Below, one piece after another: positions 38,089 through 47,520 of a stretch of DNA of 64,000 nt. The position numbers and the translations under genes were made by a program. The stretch's first letter is position 1. Each line of letters begins with the position of its first letter. The notes under the pieces were generated by a model. That model did not search any database. It worked only from the letters and a program-made list of their open reading frames with translations, and was not told the origin of the DNA. Source of the stretch: an uncultured Bacteroidota bacterium (GTDB lineage: Bacteria > Bacteroidota > Bacteroidia > UKL13-3); NCBI GenBank assembly GCA_903883965.1, contig CAISCU010000041.1, positions 1-64,000 of the forward strand, written 5' to 3'.

Positions 38089-38379
38089 ATGAACAAACAA
38101 GACTTAATCGATTCAATGGCAAAAGCTGCCGGAATTACTAAAGTTCAAGCTCAATCTACTTTAGATGCATTCATGGGTTCAATCCAAACTGCATTGAAAA
38201 AAGGAGACAAAGTTATCTTGGTAGGATTTGGAACATTCTCAGTTACCAAAAGAGCTGCTAGAATTGGAAGAAACCCACAATGGAAACAAGGTATGCCTGG
38301 TGATGGTACTATCAAAATTCCTGCAAAGAAAGTTGTTAAATTCAAAGCTGGAACAGGCTTACAAGCTAAAATCAAATAA
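38089..38379 (+). CDS. hup: HU-family DNA-binding protein
   Basis: Protein of 96 aa. Begins MNKQDLIDSMAKAAGITKVQAQ, has the dimer-core VGFGTFSV and the DNA-arm phrase RAARIGRNPQ (about 57-66), where HU inserts its prolines into the minor groove. The arm is extended (WKQGMPGDGTIKIPAKKV), as in Bacteroidota HU proteins. It bends and compacts DNA. It stands alone between its own promoter and a symmetrical terminator. Confidence 0.97.
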   Translation: MNKQDLIDSMAKAAGITKVQAQSTLDAFMGSIQTALKKGDKVILVGFGTFSVTKRAARIGRNPQWKQGMPGDGTIKIPAKKVVKFKAGTGLQAKIK

Positions 38380-38394
38380 TTTCATTTTAGTTAT

Positions 38395-38427
38395 AAAAAA
38401 ACCCGACCATTGGTCGGGTTTTTTTAT
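38395..38427. terminator. Bidirectional terminator after the HU gene
   Basis: ACCCGACC-ATT-GGTCGGGT at 38401-38419, with A-run on the left and T-run on the right. It ends hup on plus and the PyrR-like gene on minus. Confidence 0.93.
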
Positions 38428-38432
38428 GCCTT

Positions 38433-38930
38433 TTATTCTACGTAAACACTGATTTTTCCGGCTCTGCATTGCACATTGATATGTTCTTGCAATGTTGTAC
38501 TCAATGAGGTTCCAATAAAATCTGCTCGAATTGGGAAATGCTTGTAACTGCGGTCTACTAAAACTGCCACTTGTAATTGGTTAAAACCTTGGTTAAAGCA
38601 GACAGACAATGCACACATCATGGTTTTACCAGAATTTAAAACATCATCTACAATCACCAATGCACTACTGGCATTTGGCTTAAATGTGCCATTCAAAACA
38701 GAACTACTGATTTGAGGACTTTTTTTATCTATCTGAATACCTGCCCTTACAATGCGTTGAGAAGTAATGGAATGCAATTCATTTTCTAAGATATCTGCAA
38801 GTGATTTGCCTTGACCTTCAATGTGAACCAAATAAATTTCTTTGGCTTTGCTGTTTGATTCTACAATTTGATAGGCAATTCGCTTTAAAATAGGCGCAAC
38901 CTGCTGGTGAGTTAGAATTTGAACTTTCAT
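38433..38930 (-). CDS. PyrR-like phosphoribosyltransferase
   Basis: Type I phosphoribosyltransferase, 165 aa. The PRPP-binding loop is LVIVDDVLNSGKTM at about 91-104. The C-terminal phrase VLVDRSYKHFPIRADFIG followed by EHINV is that of PyrR (uracil phosphoribosyltransferase / pyr attenuator-binding regulator). PyrR is usually about 180 aa. The N-terminal part is more diverged, so it may act only as a salvage enzyme. No pyr genes or PyrR-binding loops are nearby. Confidence 0.82.
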   Translation of the reverse strand: MKVQILTHQQVAPILKRIAYQIVESNSKAKEIYLVHIEGQGKSLADILENELHSITSQRIVRAGIQIDKKSPQISSSVLNGTFKPNASSALVIVDDVLNSGKTMMCALSVCFNQGFNQLQVAVLVDRSYKHFPIRADFIGTSLSTTLQEHINVQCRAGKISVYVE

Positions 38931-39054
38931 GGACCCAAAATTAACCGATTTGGAATTAAATTTACCGAAAATATCAACACCAGTAAACTGTAATTCCCTA
39001 TAAATGACTATATTTGTTAGGAAAGGCGGAATAAAAAATATTTGTTTAAAAAAT

Positions 39055-39085
39055 TTTGATATTGAACTTTTTAACCATATTTTTG
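39055..39085 (+). promoter_or_regulatory. Predicted promoter of rpmE2
   Basis: TTTG at 39055-39058, exactly 19 bp, TATTTTTG at 39078-39085. Predicted start near 39091, leaving a leader of about 79 nt, long enough for regulation, though no specific element was recognised in it. Confidence 0.8.
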
Positions 39086-39169
39086 CCCTCCAATTTGGTA
39101 GTTTCTAGCGCATGAAAATGTCTTATGTCTATCAAATTCAGTACATTAAAAGAATAAAACAGAAGGAAT

Positions 39170-39418
39170 ATGAAAGAAGGAATCCACCCGAAAACCTATA
39201 GAAAAGTGGTTTTTAAAGACATGTCTAACGATTACATGTTCATGTGTCACAGCACTGTTGATACCAAAGAGACAATCAAATGGGAAGATGGATCAGAATA
39301 TCCATTGTACAAATTAGATATTTCACACAAATCGCATCCGTTTTTTACCGGTCAAAACATGTTCATTGATACAGCAGGTAGAATTGACAAATTCAAAAAG
39401 CGTTACGCAAAAAAGTAA
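39170..39418 (+). CDS. rpmE2: 50S ribosomal protein L31 type B
   Basis: Protein of 82 aa. Begins [17 protein letters not shown], with the type-B phrases [31 protein letters not shown] and RIDKFKKRY. Only one cysteine (C23 region, FMCHS) is present, so this is the zinc-free form. In other bacteria such paralogues replace the zinc form under zinc limitation; whether a zinc form exists elsewhere in this genome cannot be seen. Single gene with its own promoter and terminator. Confidence 0.97.
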   Translation: MKEGIHPKTYRKVVFKDMSNDYMFMCHSTVDTKETIKWEDGSEYPLYKLDISHKSHPFFTGQNMFIDTAGRIDKFKKRYAKK

Positions 39419-39437
39419 TTTGAAATCGTATATTGTA

Positions 39438-39470
39438 AAGCCTTCCAAATTGGGAGGCTTTATTTTTTTA
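39438..39470 (+). terminator. Terminator after rpmE2
   Basis: AAGCCTTCC (39438-39446) pairs with GGGAGGCTT (39452-39460) with one G-T pair, followed by TATTTTTTT. Confidence 0.88.
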
Positions 39471-39486
39471 TCAAATTTGAGGCCGC

Positions 39487-40689
39487 ATGAATTGTATTTT
39501 ATTTGATCCTGAAAAAGAAAGGAAACAACTTCAGCCATTTACACTTACCCGACCTGTTGCAGGTATCAGAATAGGTATTTTAACCATTCAGGAAAAATGG
39601 ACCCATTATTTGAAAGGTGCCAACTGTTCATTCCTAACTCAGGATTATCTTCAAGAAAAGTACCCCAGCGAATTAGACACTGTTAATTACTATATAAACG
39701 GAAGTATTTGTCCGGACAGTATGCTTTCAAAAGAAATCCAAACTTTGCAAAATGGACAGGCATTGGTTCAGAACAAAGTACTACTGGCCGTTCGGATTGA
39801 TGGAACAGCTCATACATTCCAAGAACAAACTGAATGGACTAGCAAAATAGAAAGCCAATCAAAGGCTTTGAACCAAATTCAATTTCCACAAGACATCTTT
39901 AGCTTAAATGCTGCAGAGATTGAAAAAGATTTTGACCTCTTAACTGCAGGTAGAAAATCGGCTCCTATACCAGAAGGGAACCAAGTATTGAACCCCGATA
40001 GAATTTTTATTGAAGAGGGTGCAACTGTACTATTCTCTGTTTTAAATGCAACAAACGGGGCCATTTATATTGGCAAAGATGCCGAAATTATGGAGGGATG
40101 CAAAATCAGAGGCCCTTTTGCCATTTGTGAACATGCAGGTTTAAAAATGGATGCCAAAATTTATGGAGCTACAACCATTGGCCCATATTGCAAAGTTGGA
40201 GGTGAAGTAAACAACAGTGTGTTTTTTGCCTACAGCAATAAAGGACATGACGGATTTGTTGGGAATTCAGTGATTGGAGAATGGGTAAATATGGGTGCAG
40301 ATACCAATAATAGCAACCTCAAAAATACCTATGATGAAGTAAAACTTTGGAGTTATTCAGAAAAGAGATTCATTAAAACTGGACTTACGTTTTGTGGATT
40401 GATGATGGCCGATCATGCCAAATGCGGTATCAATACCATGTTTAACACAGGAACAGTTGTTGGAGTTGGTGCCAATGTTTTTGGAACTGGATTTCCAAGA
40501 AACTACATTCCTGATTTTAGTTGGGGTGGTGCGCAAGGATTTGAAACATTTATTGTTTCTAAATTTTTTAAAACAGCTGATGCCATGTGCAAAAGAAGAA
40601 ACATTGCATTTGGAGAGATTGATCAAAAAATCATTGAAAAAGTATTTGAAATAACTTCAGAAAATCGTTTTTGGGAAAACACTAAATAA
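39487..40689 (+). CDS. GlmU-like sugar nucleotidyltransferase/acetyltransferase (Bacteroidota type)
   Basis: Protein of 400 aa. The N-half is a degenerate nucleotidyltransferase-like domain: it starts MNCILFDPEKER and has LTRPVAGIRIG near 20 but lacks a classical GGxGTR loop. The C-half (about 175-350) is a left-handed beta-helix of hexapeptide repeats (IFIEEGATV, AIYIGKDAEI, TTIGPYCKVGGEV, SVIGEWVNMGAD). This matches the alternative GlmU-type family of Bacteroidota proposed to make UDP-GlcNAc from glucosamine-1-phosphate. The cell-wall precursor role is inferred from the family. It begins the plus-strand run that continues into tpiA 6 bp later. Confidence 0.85.
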   Translation: MNCILFDPEKERKQLQPFTLTRPVAGIRIGILTIQEKWTHYLKGANCSFLTQDYLQEKYPSELDTVNYYINGSICPDSMLSKEIQTLQNGQALVQNKVLLAVRIDGTAHTFQEQTEWTSKIESQSKALNQIQFPQDIFSLNAAEIEKDFDLLTAGRKSAPIPEGNQVLNPDRIFIEEGATVLFSVLNATNGAIYIGKDAEIMEGCKIRGPFAICEHAGLKMDAKIYGATTIGPYCKVGGEVNNSVFFAYSNKGHDGFVGNSVIGEWVNMGADTNNSNLKNTYDEVKLWSYSEKRFIKTGLTFCGLMMADHAKCGINTMFNTGTVVGVGANVFGTGFPRNYIPDFSWGGAQGFETFIVSKFFKTADAMCKRRNIAFGEIDQKIIEKVFEITSENRFWENTK

Positions 40690-40695
40690 ACATTT

Positions 40696-41463
40696 ATGAG
40701 AAAGAAAATAATTGCAGGTAACTGGAAAATGAACAAGAATTTAGAAGAAGGTCTGGCATTGGTTTCAGAAGCTTCTAATATGATTAAAGATGAATACAAT
40801 GGCAATGCATTGGTAGTTTTTATCCCTCCGTTCATACATATAAATGCCGTATCAAAAATGCTTGAAGGCTACGAAAATCAATTTTCTGGTGCACAAAATT
40901 GTAGCAACCACCAAAGCGGTGCCTATACAGGCGAAATCAGTGCGAGTATGATTAAAAGCTGTGGCGCAAACTATGTGATTATTGGACATAGTGAAAGAAG
41001 GCAATATTTTAATGAACACAACCAATGGCTTGCACAAAAAATTGATGCTTGTTTAAAAAATAATTTATTACCTATATACTGTTGTGGAGAAACCTTAGAA
41101 GAAAGAGAATCGGAGCAACACTTTCAGGTAATTGAATCTCAAATAAAAGAAGGGTTGTTTCATTTAAATGTGAACGATTTCTTAAAAATTACCATTGCCT
41201 ATGAACCAGTTTGGGCAATTGGCACTGGTAAAACAGCTAGTACAGCCCAAGCACAAGAAGTACATGCATTCATCAGAACTTTAATTGCTTCACATTACAG
41301 TAATGAAATTGCCAATGAAATTACCATTCAGTATGGAGGAAGTGTGAAACCAGAAAATGCTGCTGAATTATTTGCTGCACCTGATATTGACGGCGCATTA
41401 ATTGGTGGCGCAGCCTTGCAAAGCAGAAGCTTTACAGATATAGTAAAAGCCATGACACATTAA
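40696..41463 (+). CDS. tpiA: Triosephosphate isomerase
   Basis: Protein of 255 aa interconverting dihydroxyacetone phosphate and glyceraldehyde-3-phosphate. Catalytic residues are in place: Asn/Lys in GNWKMNK (about 8-14), His in VIIGHSERR, Glu in AYEPVWAIGTGKTAS with flexible loop 6, and the phosphate-binding QYGGSVKPEN and DGALIGGAAL. It starts 6 bp after the GlmU-like gene, so likely one operon. Confidence 0.98.
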   Translation: MRKKIIAGNWKMNKNLEEGLALVSEASNMIKDEYNGNALVVFIPPFIHINAVSKMLEGYENQFSGAQNCSNHQSGAYTGEISASMIKSCGANYVIIGHSERRQYFNEHNQWLAQKIDACLKNNLLPIYCCGETLEERESEQHFQVIESQIKEGLFHLNVNDFLKITIAYEPVWAIGTGKTASTAQAQEVHAFIRTLIASHYSNEIANEITIQYGGSVKPENAAELFAAPDIDGALIGGAALQSRSFTDIVKAMTH

Positions 41464-41488
41464 GGAAAACTCCTAAATTTTGAACTGC

Positions 41489-44400
41489 ATGATTCGATAT
41501 TTTTATTTAGTTTGTATTTGTATTGTTTTCAGTTGTTGGTTCAATGCGGCACTTGCCCAAAGACCCAATAGTTTTACTGTAAACCCTAGTGTATTTCCAG
41601 AGGAATTGAACAAATTTCTTCAAAGTACAGGCAGAAGCGACATTCAGAATATTGCTGATGATTTCAATGCAAATTACATGCAGGGGAAGTTCAATACTTC
41701 TCAAAAAAATCAAATCATAAAACTGAGCAATGAAATGCTGCAAAGCAATTGTCAAATTTCTCATGAATTTGAATTTTACTTACAAACTATCAATGCGCTG
41801 GTTCAGCTAAATTTATTGGTAAAATTTGATGCTTGGCACAAGACATTGTCTGCTTCACTTAAAAAATCAAAAGACGATTTTGAACAATTTTTATTGGTTT
41901 CAAAAAATGTATTTGTAGAACAAAAGATTCTACAAGTTGGTGGATACAATTGGGTGAGTAGTTCTTCTGATGTTGAATTGCTTACAGAAGGAGAGCCCCA
42001 TTTCTATTTCAAAAATTTAAATTTGTATTGTTATACACCAGGAGATACCGTTGAAATTTACCAGACCAGTGGCAAATTTTATCCTGCTAAAAAACTTTGG
42101 ATTGGCAAAGGCGGACGCATTGATTGGTCGAGGGTTGGACTAGACAGTAGTAGGGTTTTTGCCATCATCAAAAAATACCAAATTCTATTAAATGATGGAT
42201 TGATTGTTGCCGACTCCAGTTTATTGACAAATAAATTTTTACAGGAAAAACCATTGTTAGGCAAAGTGGTTGAAAAGCCATTAGGAAAATCTCAGGGAGA
42301 TAAATCTATTTACCCGCAATTTGAAGGCTATTTCAATGAATTTACTGGTGTTAATTATGGCAAAGGAAAGTTCAAGGGTGGCTTTGGTATGCGTGGCGCC
42401 ATGGTCATTGGAAAAGGGAACGAAACACGCAAAGCAGAACTTTGGTTCTCTTATAAAAACAAACCTTTTTTAAGGGTTCAATCACCCGATTTTTTTGTAA
42501 AAGAAAATAAAATTTCCGTTGAAAAAGCAGAAGTTACTTTGTTCTTAGGAAATGATTCTATTTACCATCCGCAATTGAGCTTCAATTACCTAATGGACAA
42601 AGATAAAATCTCATTTTACAGAGACAGTAAATTAGGAATTTCAGCGGCACCTTTTATAGATTATTATCACAACATTGAATTTTGGGTTGATGAAATTAAA
42701 TGGGATGTCAATAGTCCCAAAATAGACATAGACAACATATCTGGAGATGTACCCGCTGTATTCCAATCTTTGAATTTCTTCAGAGATGTACAGTATGAAA
42801 AAATAGGTGGCATGTTAAATTACAACCCCCTTCAACGCATCAAACAATTTACAGAAGAATTCAATACCAACTCGTTTAGCTTAGAATTTTATGCCAATAA
42901 ATTCAAAAGCAATGTCAGTGAATTACGCATCCAAATGATTGATTTAAATGACCGTGGTTTTATCAAATTTGATGGCCCTAAAAACATGGTTTATGTAAAA
43001 AGAAAACTCATCGACTTTGTAAATGCACACAATGGAAGAACCGACTATGATGCCATAGCATTTAAATCTACCATTAGCTCAATTCCTAACGGTTTTATTA
43101 GTTTAGAAAACAACGACCTAGTAGTTCAAGGTGTACCTAAATTTAATTTTAGTGACTCTCAAAATGTATACATCATTCCAAAAGAACAAATTATTACAGT
43201 AAAGAAAGACCGTGGCATGAGTTTTTCTGGAAAACTCAGAGCTGGTAAAGCAGACTTTTATGGTAACAATTTTGTATTTGATTATGTGCCTTTTAAAATC
43301 AGGCTCAATAACATTGATTCTTTGAAATTTTTATTTGACGACGATTCTTTAGGAAAACTCGTACATGTAAAAAGTGTATTACAAAATATTTATGGAACTC
43401 TTGAAATAGACCATCCATATAACAAATCAGGCAGAAGACATATTGCTAAATACCCAATTTTCACCTCAGAAGTAGGCTCTAAAGTCTATTACGATTACCC
43501 AAGTACTCAAAAGGGTGTATACGATAGAAACAGGTTTTATTTTGCCGTTGATCCGTTTGTACTAGACAGTTTGAGTGATTTAAATTTATACTCCCTGGCC
43601 TTACAAGGAACATTTGTTTCTGGAGGTATTTTACCAGATATGCGCCACGAAATTTATTTACAAAAAGACCAATCACTTGGTTTTTTCATACCTATTGATT
43701 CAAGTTATAAATACAGCCTATATGGTGGTAAAGGTACTGCAATACAAGACTTGAGCTTAAGCAATGATGGTTTGATTGGCTCAGGCATGATTAGCTATTT
43801 GGCTTCTAGAAGTTATTCGAAACGTTTTGTGTATTTGTTAGACTCAATGAATTCAAGTTCTTACTTTTTTGAGAATGACAGAACATCGTTGTTTCCAACA
43901 ATCATTAGGTCTCCAGATGTATACAACCATTGGATCCCCTACCAAGACACGATGTTTATTAGCAACAATGGCGATCCTTTAAAAATTGCATATGATGGAG
44001 CTAAACTATATGGCACCATTATTTTAACACCCCATGCCATGAACGCCAAAGGAAGAATGGAAATTGAGGGAGGAGAATTAATTGCCGATATGTTTGAATT
44101 AAAACCGGTAGAAGTGCTTTCAAAAGACGCCATATTCAGACAAAGAAACCCAAAAGACACAAGTCAAATAGCATTTGTTACAGAACCTGTAAAGGCATAT
44201 GTAAACTTAGACTTGAAATTTGCTGACTTTACTTACAAAAACTTTCCAGCTATAAACAATACTTTTTACCTGAACCAATACAAAGGTTCATTTGAAAAAT
44301 TGCATTGGGAGATGATTCCGAAAACACTCACGTTTACCGGACCTGTCAATAACAACAATATTCGTGCAGCCAGTTATTTAATATCTACAAGAGCTAGCCA

Positions 44401-45877
44401 AGACTCCCTGATTTTTTCTTGTGCGAGTAATTTCATGACCCTTGATGATTATACCATGACCTGTAGAGGCATTCCTCATATCTTAATTGCCGATTCTAAA
44501 GTGGTACCTGACAGCGGCAAAGCTATAGTGAGAGAACAAGCTGAAATGGATCTGTTATTGAATGCTAAAATTACAGCCGATACCATCACCCAATACCATA
44601 AAATTGACAAGGTAACCATTAAAATTAATGGAAAACTAGATTGTAGAGGTTCAGGAAATTATTCTTATTTTGACAAGAATAAAAAAGAACAAAAATTCTA
44701 CCTTGATCAAATTTATGTTGCGGAAAGAAGCTACCTCGAAGGCAAGACATTGATTCCAGATTCCATTAATTTTATGGTGGGGCCAAAAATTGGTTTCAGG
44801 GGAAATGCCATTTTGAAAAGTTTTAACAAAAACTTAGAATACAACGGATTTTTCAAGGCCATACACCAAATGCCTCTTCCAAAAACAGATTGGTTTAGGG
44901 CAGCTTCTGTGATCAATCCTGATTCAATATACATACCTTTAACACCACCTATTACCAATTTAAATAGGCAAACACTTTCTACCGGATTTTTTGTTTCAAA
45001 TGACTCAACACACGTTTACAGTACTTTCTTCTCAAGAAAAAGGAACACCACAGACCAAGAATTACTCAAATGTGAAGGGACTTTCACCTATTTTGAACAA
45101 TTAGATGAATTTAGGATAGGAAGTTTAGGTAAGATATATGGCAATGAAAAAAGGGGTAATTTCTTTGCGATGAGCGAACAAAAACAAATTGCCTATGGCG
45201 ATGGCCGTTTTAATTTTGGAATGGAAACACAAGGATTTTCATTGAAAGCTGCAGGATATGCGAGTTTAAATTTAGCAGACACAACATTTGCCATGAAACT
45301 CAGTATGGTCATGGATATGATATTACCTAGCCAAGCCATTAAGTTAATGGTAGATTCATTGGTGGAACAAACAGCAGGCGATGCCACCAATTATTTTGAC
45401 AATAGGGTTCTCAAATACAGCATTCCCAATTTAGTTGATGACAAAACATTTAAGAAACTAGACGAAAACTTGGAGGATGAATTGGCCGGAAAAAACTTAG
45501 ATGAATTGCACAAAACATTTTTTATAACAGATTTGCCTTTGACTTGGGAAACTAGCAAAAGAGCCTTTGTAAACAATGGTGAAATTGGCCTCAAAAACAT
45601 TGATAAATACCCCATTGAAAGACGCATCAAAGCCCGCTTTGAGTTGGTTAAAAAAAGAGGAGGAGATGAACTCACATTTTATATTCAGCCACCGCAAGGC
45701 AGTTGGTATTATTTTAAGTACCAAAGAGGATTAATGACTGTTCTCAGTTCTGATTTGTTATTCAATGAAATCATCAAAAACAATGTTGATAAAATTTCGA
45801 AAGAGAAAGAAGATTACAAACTTAAACTTGGAAACATTTCTGAACGAAATAAATATGTTAGAGGACTAAAAAAATAA
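41489..45877 (+). CDS. Large exported protein of unknown function (1462 aa)
   Basis: No family recognised with confidence. From ATG 41489 the protein has a clean signal peptide (about 1-24, ending AALAQ) and no other obvious membrane helix. A helical N-terminal part (about 30-130) is followed by a very long beta-strand-rich region with recurring short strand phrases (GKFKGGFGMRGAMVIG, LWFSYKNKPFLRV, GFIKFDGPKNMVYVKRK, MEIEGGELIADMFELKPV). Such a profile suits a periplasmic or outer-membrane-associated structural protein; no T9SS sorting domain is present. A TTG at 41480 is in frame but the ATG precedes the signal peptide directly. It sits between tpiA and plsY in an apparent operon. Confidence 0.8.
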   Translation: MIRYFYLVCICIVFSCWFNAALAQRPNSFTVNPSVFPEELNKFLQSTGRSDIQNIADDFNANYMQGKFNTSQKNQIIKLSNEMLQSNCQISHEFEFYLQTINALVQLNLLVKFDAWHKTLSASLKKSKDDFEQFLLVSKNVFVEQKILQVGGYNWVSSSSDVELLTEGEPHFYFKNLNLYCYTPGDTVEIYQTSGKFYPAKKLWIGKGGRIDWSRVGLDSSRVFAIIKKYQILLNDGLIVADSSLLTNKFLQEKPLLGKVVEKPLGKSQGDKSIYPQFEGYFNEFTGVNYGKGKFKGGFGMRGAMVIGKGNETRKAELWFSYKNKPFLRVQSPDFFVKENKISVEKAEVTLFLGNDSIYHPQLSFNYLMDKDKISFYRDSKLGISAAPFIDYYHNIEFWVDEIKWDVNSPKIDIDNISGDVPAVFQSLNFFRDVQYEKIGGMLNYNPLQRIKQFTEEFNTNSFSLEFYANKFKSNVSELRIQMIDLNDRGFIKFDGPKNMVYVKRKLIDFVNAHNGRTDYDAIAFKSTISSIPNGFISLENNDLVVQGVPKFNFSDSQNVYIIPKEQIITVKKDRGMSFSGKLRAGKADFYGNNFVFDYVPFKIRLNNIDSLKFLFDDDSLGKLVHVKSVLQNIYGTLEIDHPYNKSGRRHIAKYPIFTSEVGSKVYYDYPSTQKGVYDRNRFYFAVDPFVLDSLSDLNLYSLALQGTFVSGGILPDMRHEIYLQKDQSLGFFIPIDSSYKYSLYGGKGTAIQDLSLSNDGLIGSGMISYLASRSYSKRFVYLLDSMNSSSYFFENDRTSLFPTIIRSPDVYNHWIPYQDTMFISNNGDPLKIAYDGAKLYGTIILTPHAMNAKGRMEIEGGELIADMFELKPVEVLSKDAIFRQRNPKDTSQIAFVTEPVKAYVNLDLKFADFTYKNFPAINNTFYLNQYKGSFEKLHWEMIPKTLTFTGPVNNNNIRAASYLISTRASQDSLIFSCASNFMTLDDYTMTCRGIPHILIADSKVVPDSGKAIVREQAEMDLLLNAKITADTITQYHKIDKVTIKINGKLDCRGSGNYSYFDKNKKEQKFYLDQIYVAERSYLEGKTLIPDSINFMVGPKIGFRGNAILKSFNKNLEYNGFFKAIHQMPLPKTDWFRAASVINPDSIYIPLTPPITNLNRQTLSTGFFVSNDSTHVYSTFFSRKRNTTDQELLKCEGTFTYFEQLDEFRIGSLGKIYGNEKRGNFFAMSEQKQIAYGDGRFNFGMETQGFSLKAAGYASLNLADTTFAMKLSMVMDMILPSQAIKLMVDSLVEQTAGDATNYFDNRVLKYSIPNLVDDKTFKKLDENLEDELAGKNLDELHKTFFITDLPLTWETSKRAFVNNGEIGLKNIDKYPIERRIKARFELVKKRGGDELTFYIQPPQGSWYYFKYQRGLMTVLSSDLLFNEIIKNNVDKISKEKEDYKLKLGNISERNKYVRGLKK

Positions 45878-45882
45878 CGCTT

Positions 45883-46503
45883 ATGACCTTTGTAATAATT
45901 GGCTGCTTGCTTGCATACTTATTAGGTTCCATTCCATTTTCGGTTTGGATTGGCAAAACTTTCTACGGAATAGATGTAAGAGAACATGGAAGTGGAAATG
46001 CCGGGGCTACGAATACACTGAGAGTACTTGGCAAAAAAACCGGGTTTACTGTTCTATTTTTAGATAGTTTAAAAGGCTTTTTAGCAGCAAATGTTGCCCT
46101 GTTGTTGCCTTTGGGAATAGATACTCCCCTATTGAATTACCAAATGCTTTTTGGTATGATGGCAGTTGTTGGACACATTTACCCTGTATTTGCAAATTTT
46201 AAAGGAGGTAAAGGTATTGCAACGTTATTAGGACTTGTGATTGCTCTGAGTTGGAAGGTATCATTGATTTGCATGCTTACTTTTGTATTGGTTGTTTGGT
46301 TAACTAAATACATTTCTGTTGGCTCTATGCTAACCTGTATTTTAAGCCCATTATATGTATTTGCCATTCATGGAAACGAAATGCTTTTTATTTATTTTTG
46401 TATTGGTATAGCAATCATGGTTATTTATACGCACCGCAGCAATCTTAAAAGGTTGATGAGTGGTACAGAAAATAAATTTACTTTCAAACCCAAAACTGTC
46501 TAA
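45883..46503 (+). CDS. plsY: Glycerol-3-phosphate acyltransferase PlsY
   Basis: Inner-membrane protein, 206 aa with five or six membrane helices, that transfers acyl from acyl-phosphate to glycerol-3-phosphate in phospholipid synthesis. The three PlsY motifs are present: GSIPFSVWIGKTF, the GSGNAGATNTLRVLG phosphate-binding loop (about 37-51), and FKGGKGIATLLG (about 106-117). It is 5 bp after the 1462-aa gene and 5 bp before clpS, so part of the same transcript. It uses the product of gpsA at 5.5 kb. Confidence 0.97.
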   Translation: MTFVIIGCLLAYLLGSIPFSVWIGKTFYGIDVREHGSGNAGATNTLRVLGKKTGFTVLFLDSLKGFLAANVALLLPLGIDTPLLNYQMLFGMMAVVGHIYPVFANFKGGKGIATLLGLVIALSWKVSLICMLTFVLVVWLTKYISVGSMLTCILSPLYVFAIHGNEMLFIYFCIGIAIMVIYTHRSNLKRLMSGTENKFTFKPKTV

Positions 46504-46508
46504 TTTAA

Positions 46509-46811
46509 ATGGCCCAAATAAAACCAGCTAATTTAAACGGAACTCAAGAGGAGTTGTTTGCAGATGTTGATGTTATAGACGAAACTACTGATGAAACAAA
46601 AGTCATTTTATTGAATGACGATGTGAATACATTTGATTGGGTAATTCAGTGTTTGGTAGATGTATGTGAACATGATTATTTACAAGCAGAACAATGTGCA
46701 ATGCTTGTACATTACAAAGGAAAAGCAACCGTTAAAACTGGAGAAAAAGAAAAAATGAAAGCAATTTGCCAAGCACTTTGCGACAGTCAATTATCAGCAA
46801 TTATTGCATAA
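46509..46811 (+). CDS. clpS: ClpS adaptor of the Clp protease
   Basis: Protein of 100 aa. The core (about 30-98) has the ClpS phrase [18 protein letters not shown], where the Asn/Asp pair and the hydrophobic pocket bind N-terminal degron residues, followed by [13 protein letters not shown]. An acidic linker of about 28 residues precedes it. ClpS feeds N-degron substrates to ClpAP or a ClpC-type unfoldase. No clp gene is adjacent. Confidence 0.93.
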   Translation: MAQIKPANLNGTQEELFADVDVIDETTDETKVILLNDDVNTFDWVIQCLVDVCEHDYLQAEQCAMLVHYKGKATVKTGEKEKMKAICQALCDSQLSAIIA

Positions 46812-46812
46812 T

Positions 46813-47511
46813 ATGTTAAACAAAGTAGTAGCAAATGCCCAAGAGGCAATCAAAGATATCAAAGACCATTCAGTGATCATGTTAGGTGGATTTGGATTGT
46901 GTGGCATTCCAGAAAATTGCATTGATGCTTTGGTAAAAAGTGGAGTGCAAAATTTAACTTGTATTTCAAATAATGCTGGAGTAGACGATTTTGGAATTGG
47001 CTTGTTATTAAAAACCAGACAAGTCAAAAAAATGATTGCTTCTTATGTTGGTGAAAATGCAGAATTTGAAAGACAATTACTCAGTGGGGAATTAGAAGTT
47101 GAGTTAATTCCTCAAGGTACATTAGCCACAAGATGCATGGCAGCAGGTTATGGAATGCCTGCTATCTATACTCCTGCAGGTGTGGGTACTGAAGTAGCTA
47201 TTGGCAAAGAAAGCCGCGAATTCAATGGCAAAACTTATTTAATGGAATATGCATTTGATGCAGATTATGCCATAGTAAAAGCTTGGAAGGGAGATACTCA
47301 TGGAAACCTTATTTTTAGAGCAACTTCTAGGAACTTCAATCCATTGATGGCCATGGCAGGAAAAACAACCATTGTTGAAGTAGAAGAACTGGTTGAACCA
47401 GGTGTGCTTGATCCAGATCAAATACACACACCTGGCATATATGTCAATAAAATATTTAAAGGGCTACACTACGAAAAACGTATTGAACAAGTCACTACCA
47501 GAAAAAAATAA
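46813..47511 (+). CDS. scoA: CoA transferase subunit A (succinyl-CoA:3-ketoacid type)
   Basis: Protein of 232 aa, a class I CoA-transferase alpha subunit. [13 protein letters not shown] near 23-35 is the family signature, then [36 protein letters not shown] and [11 protein letters not shown]. The start is ATG 46813, 1 bp after clpS; an upstream TTG at 46804 overlaps clpS. The catalytic Glu of these enzymes lies on the B subunit, which would normally follow; here the next gene is unrelated and on the other strand. A B subunit must come from elsewhere for activity. Confidence 0.93.
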   Translation: MLNKVVANAQEAIKDIKDHSVIMLGGFGLCGIPENCIDALVKSGVQNLTCISNNAGVDDFGIGLLLKTRQVKKMIASYVGENAEFERQLLSGELEVELIPQGTLATRCMAAGYGMPAIYTPAGVGTEVAIGKESREFNGKTYLMEYAFDADYAIVKAWKGDTHGNLIFRATSRNFNPLMAMAGKTTIVEVEELVEPGVLDPDQIHTPGIYVNKIFKGLHYEKRIEQVTTRKK

Positions 47512-47520
47512 TTCTGGTTG

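Noticed and set aside
39091..39169. Riboswitch or ribosomal-protein autoregulatory element in the rpmE2 leader
   Set aside because: The leader is about 79 nt, but no conserved fold or known motif could be recognised by eye.
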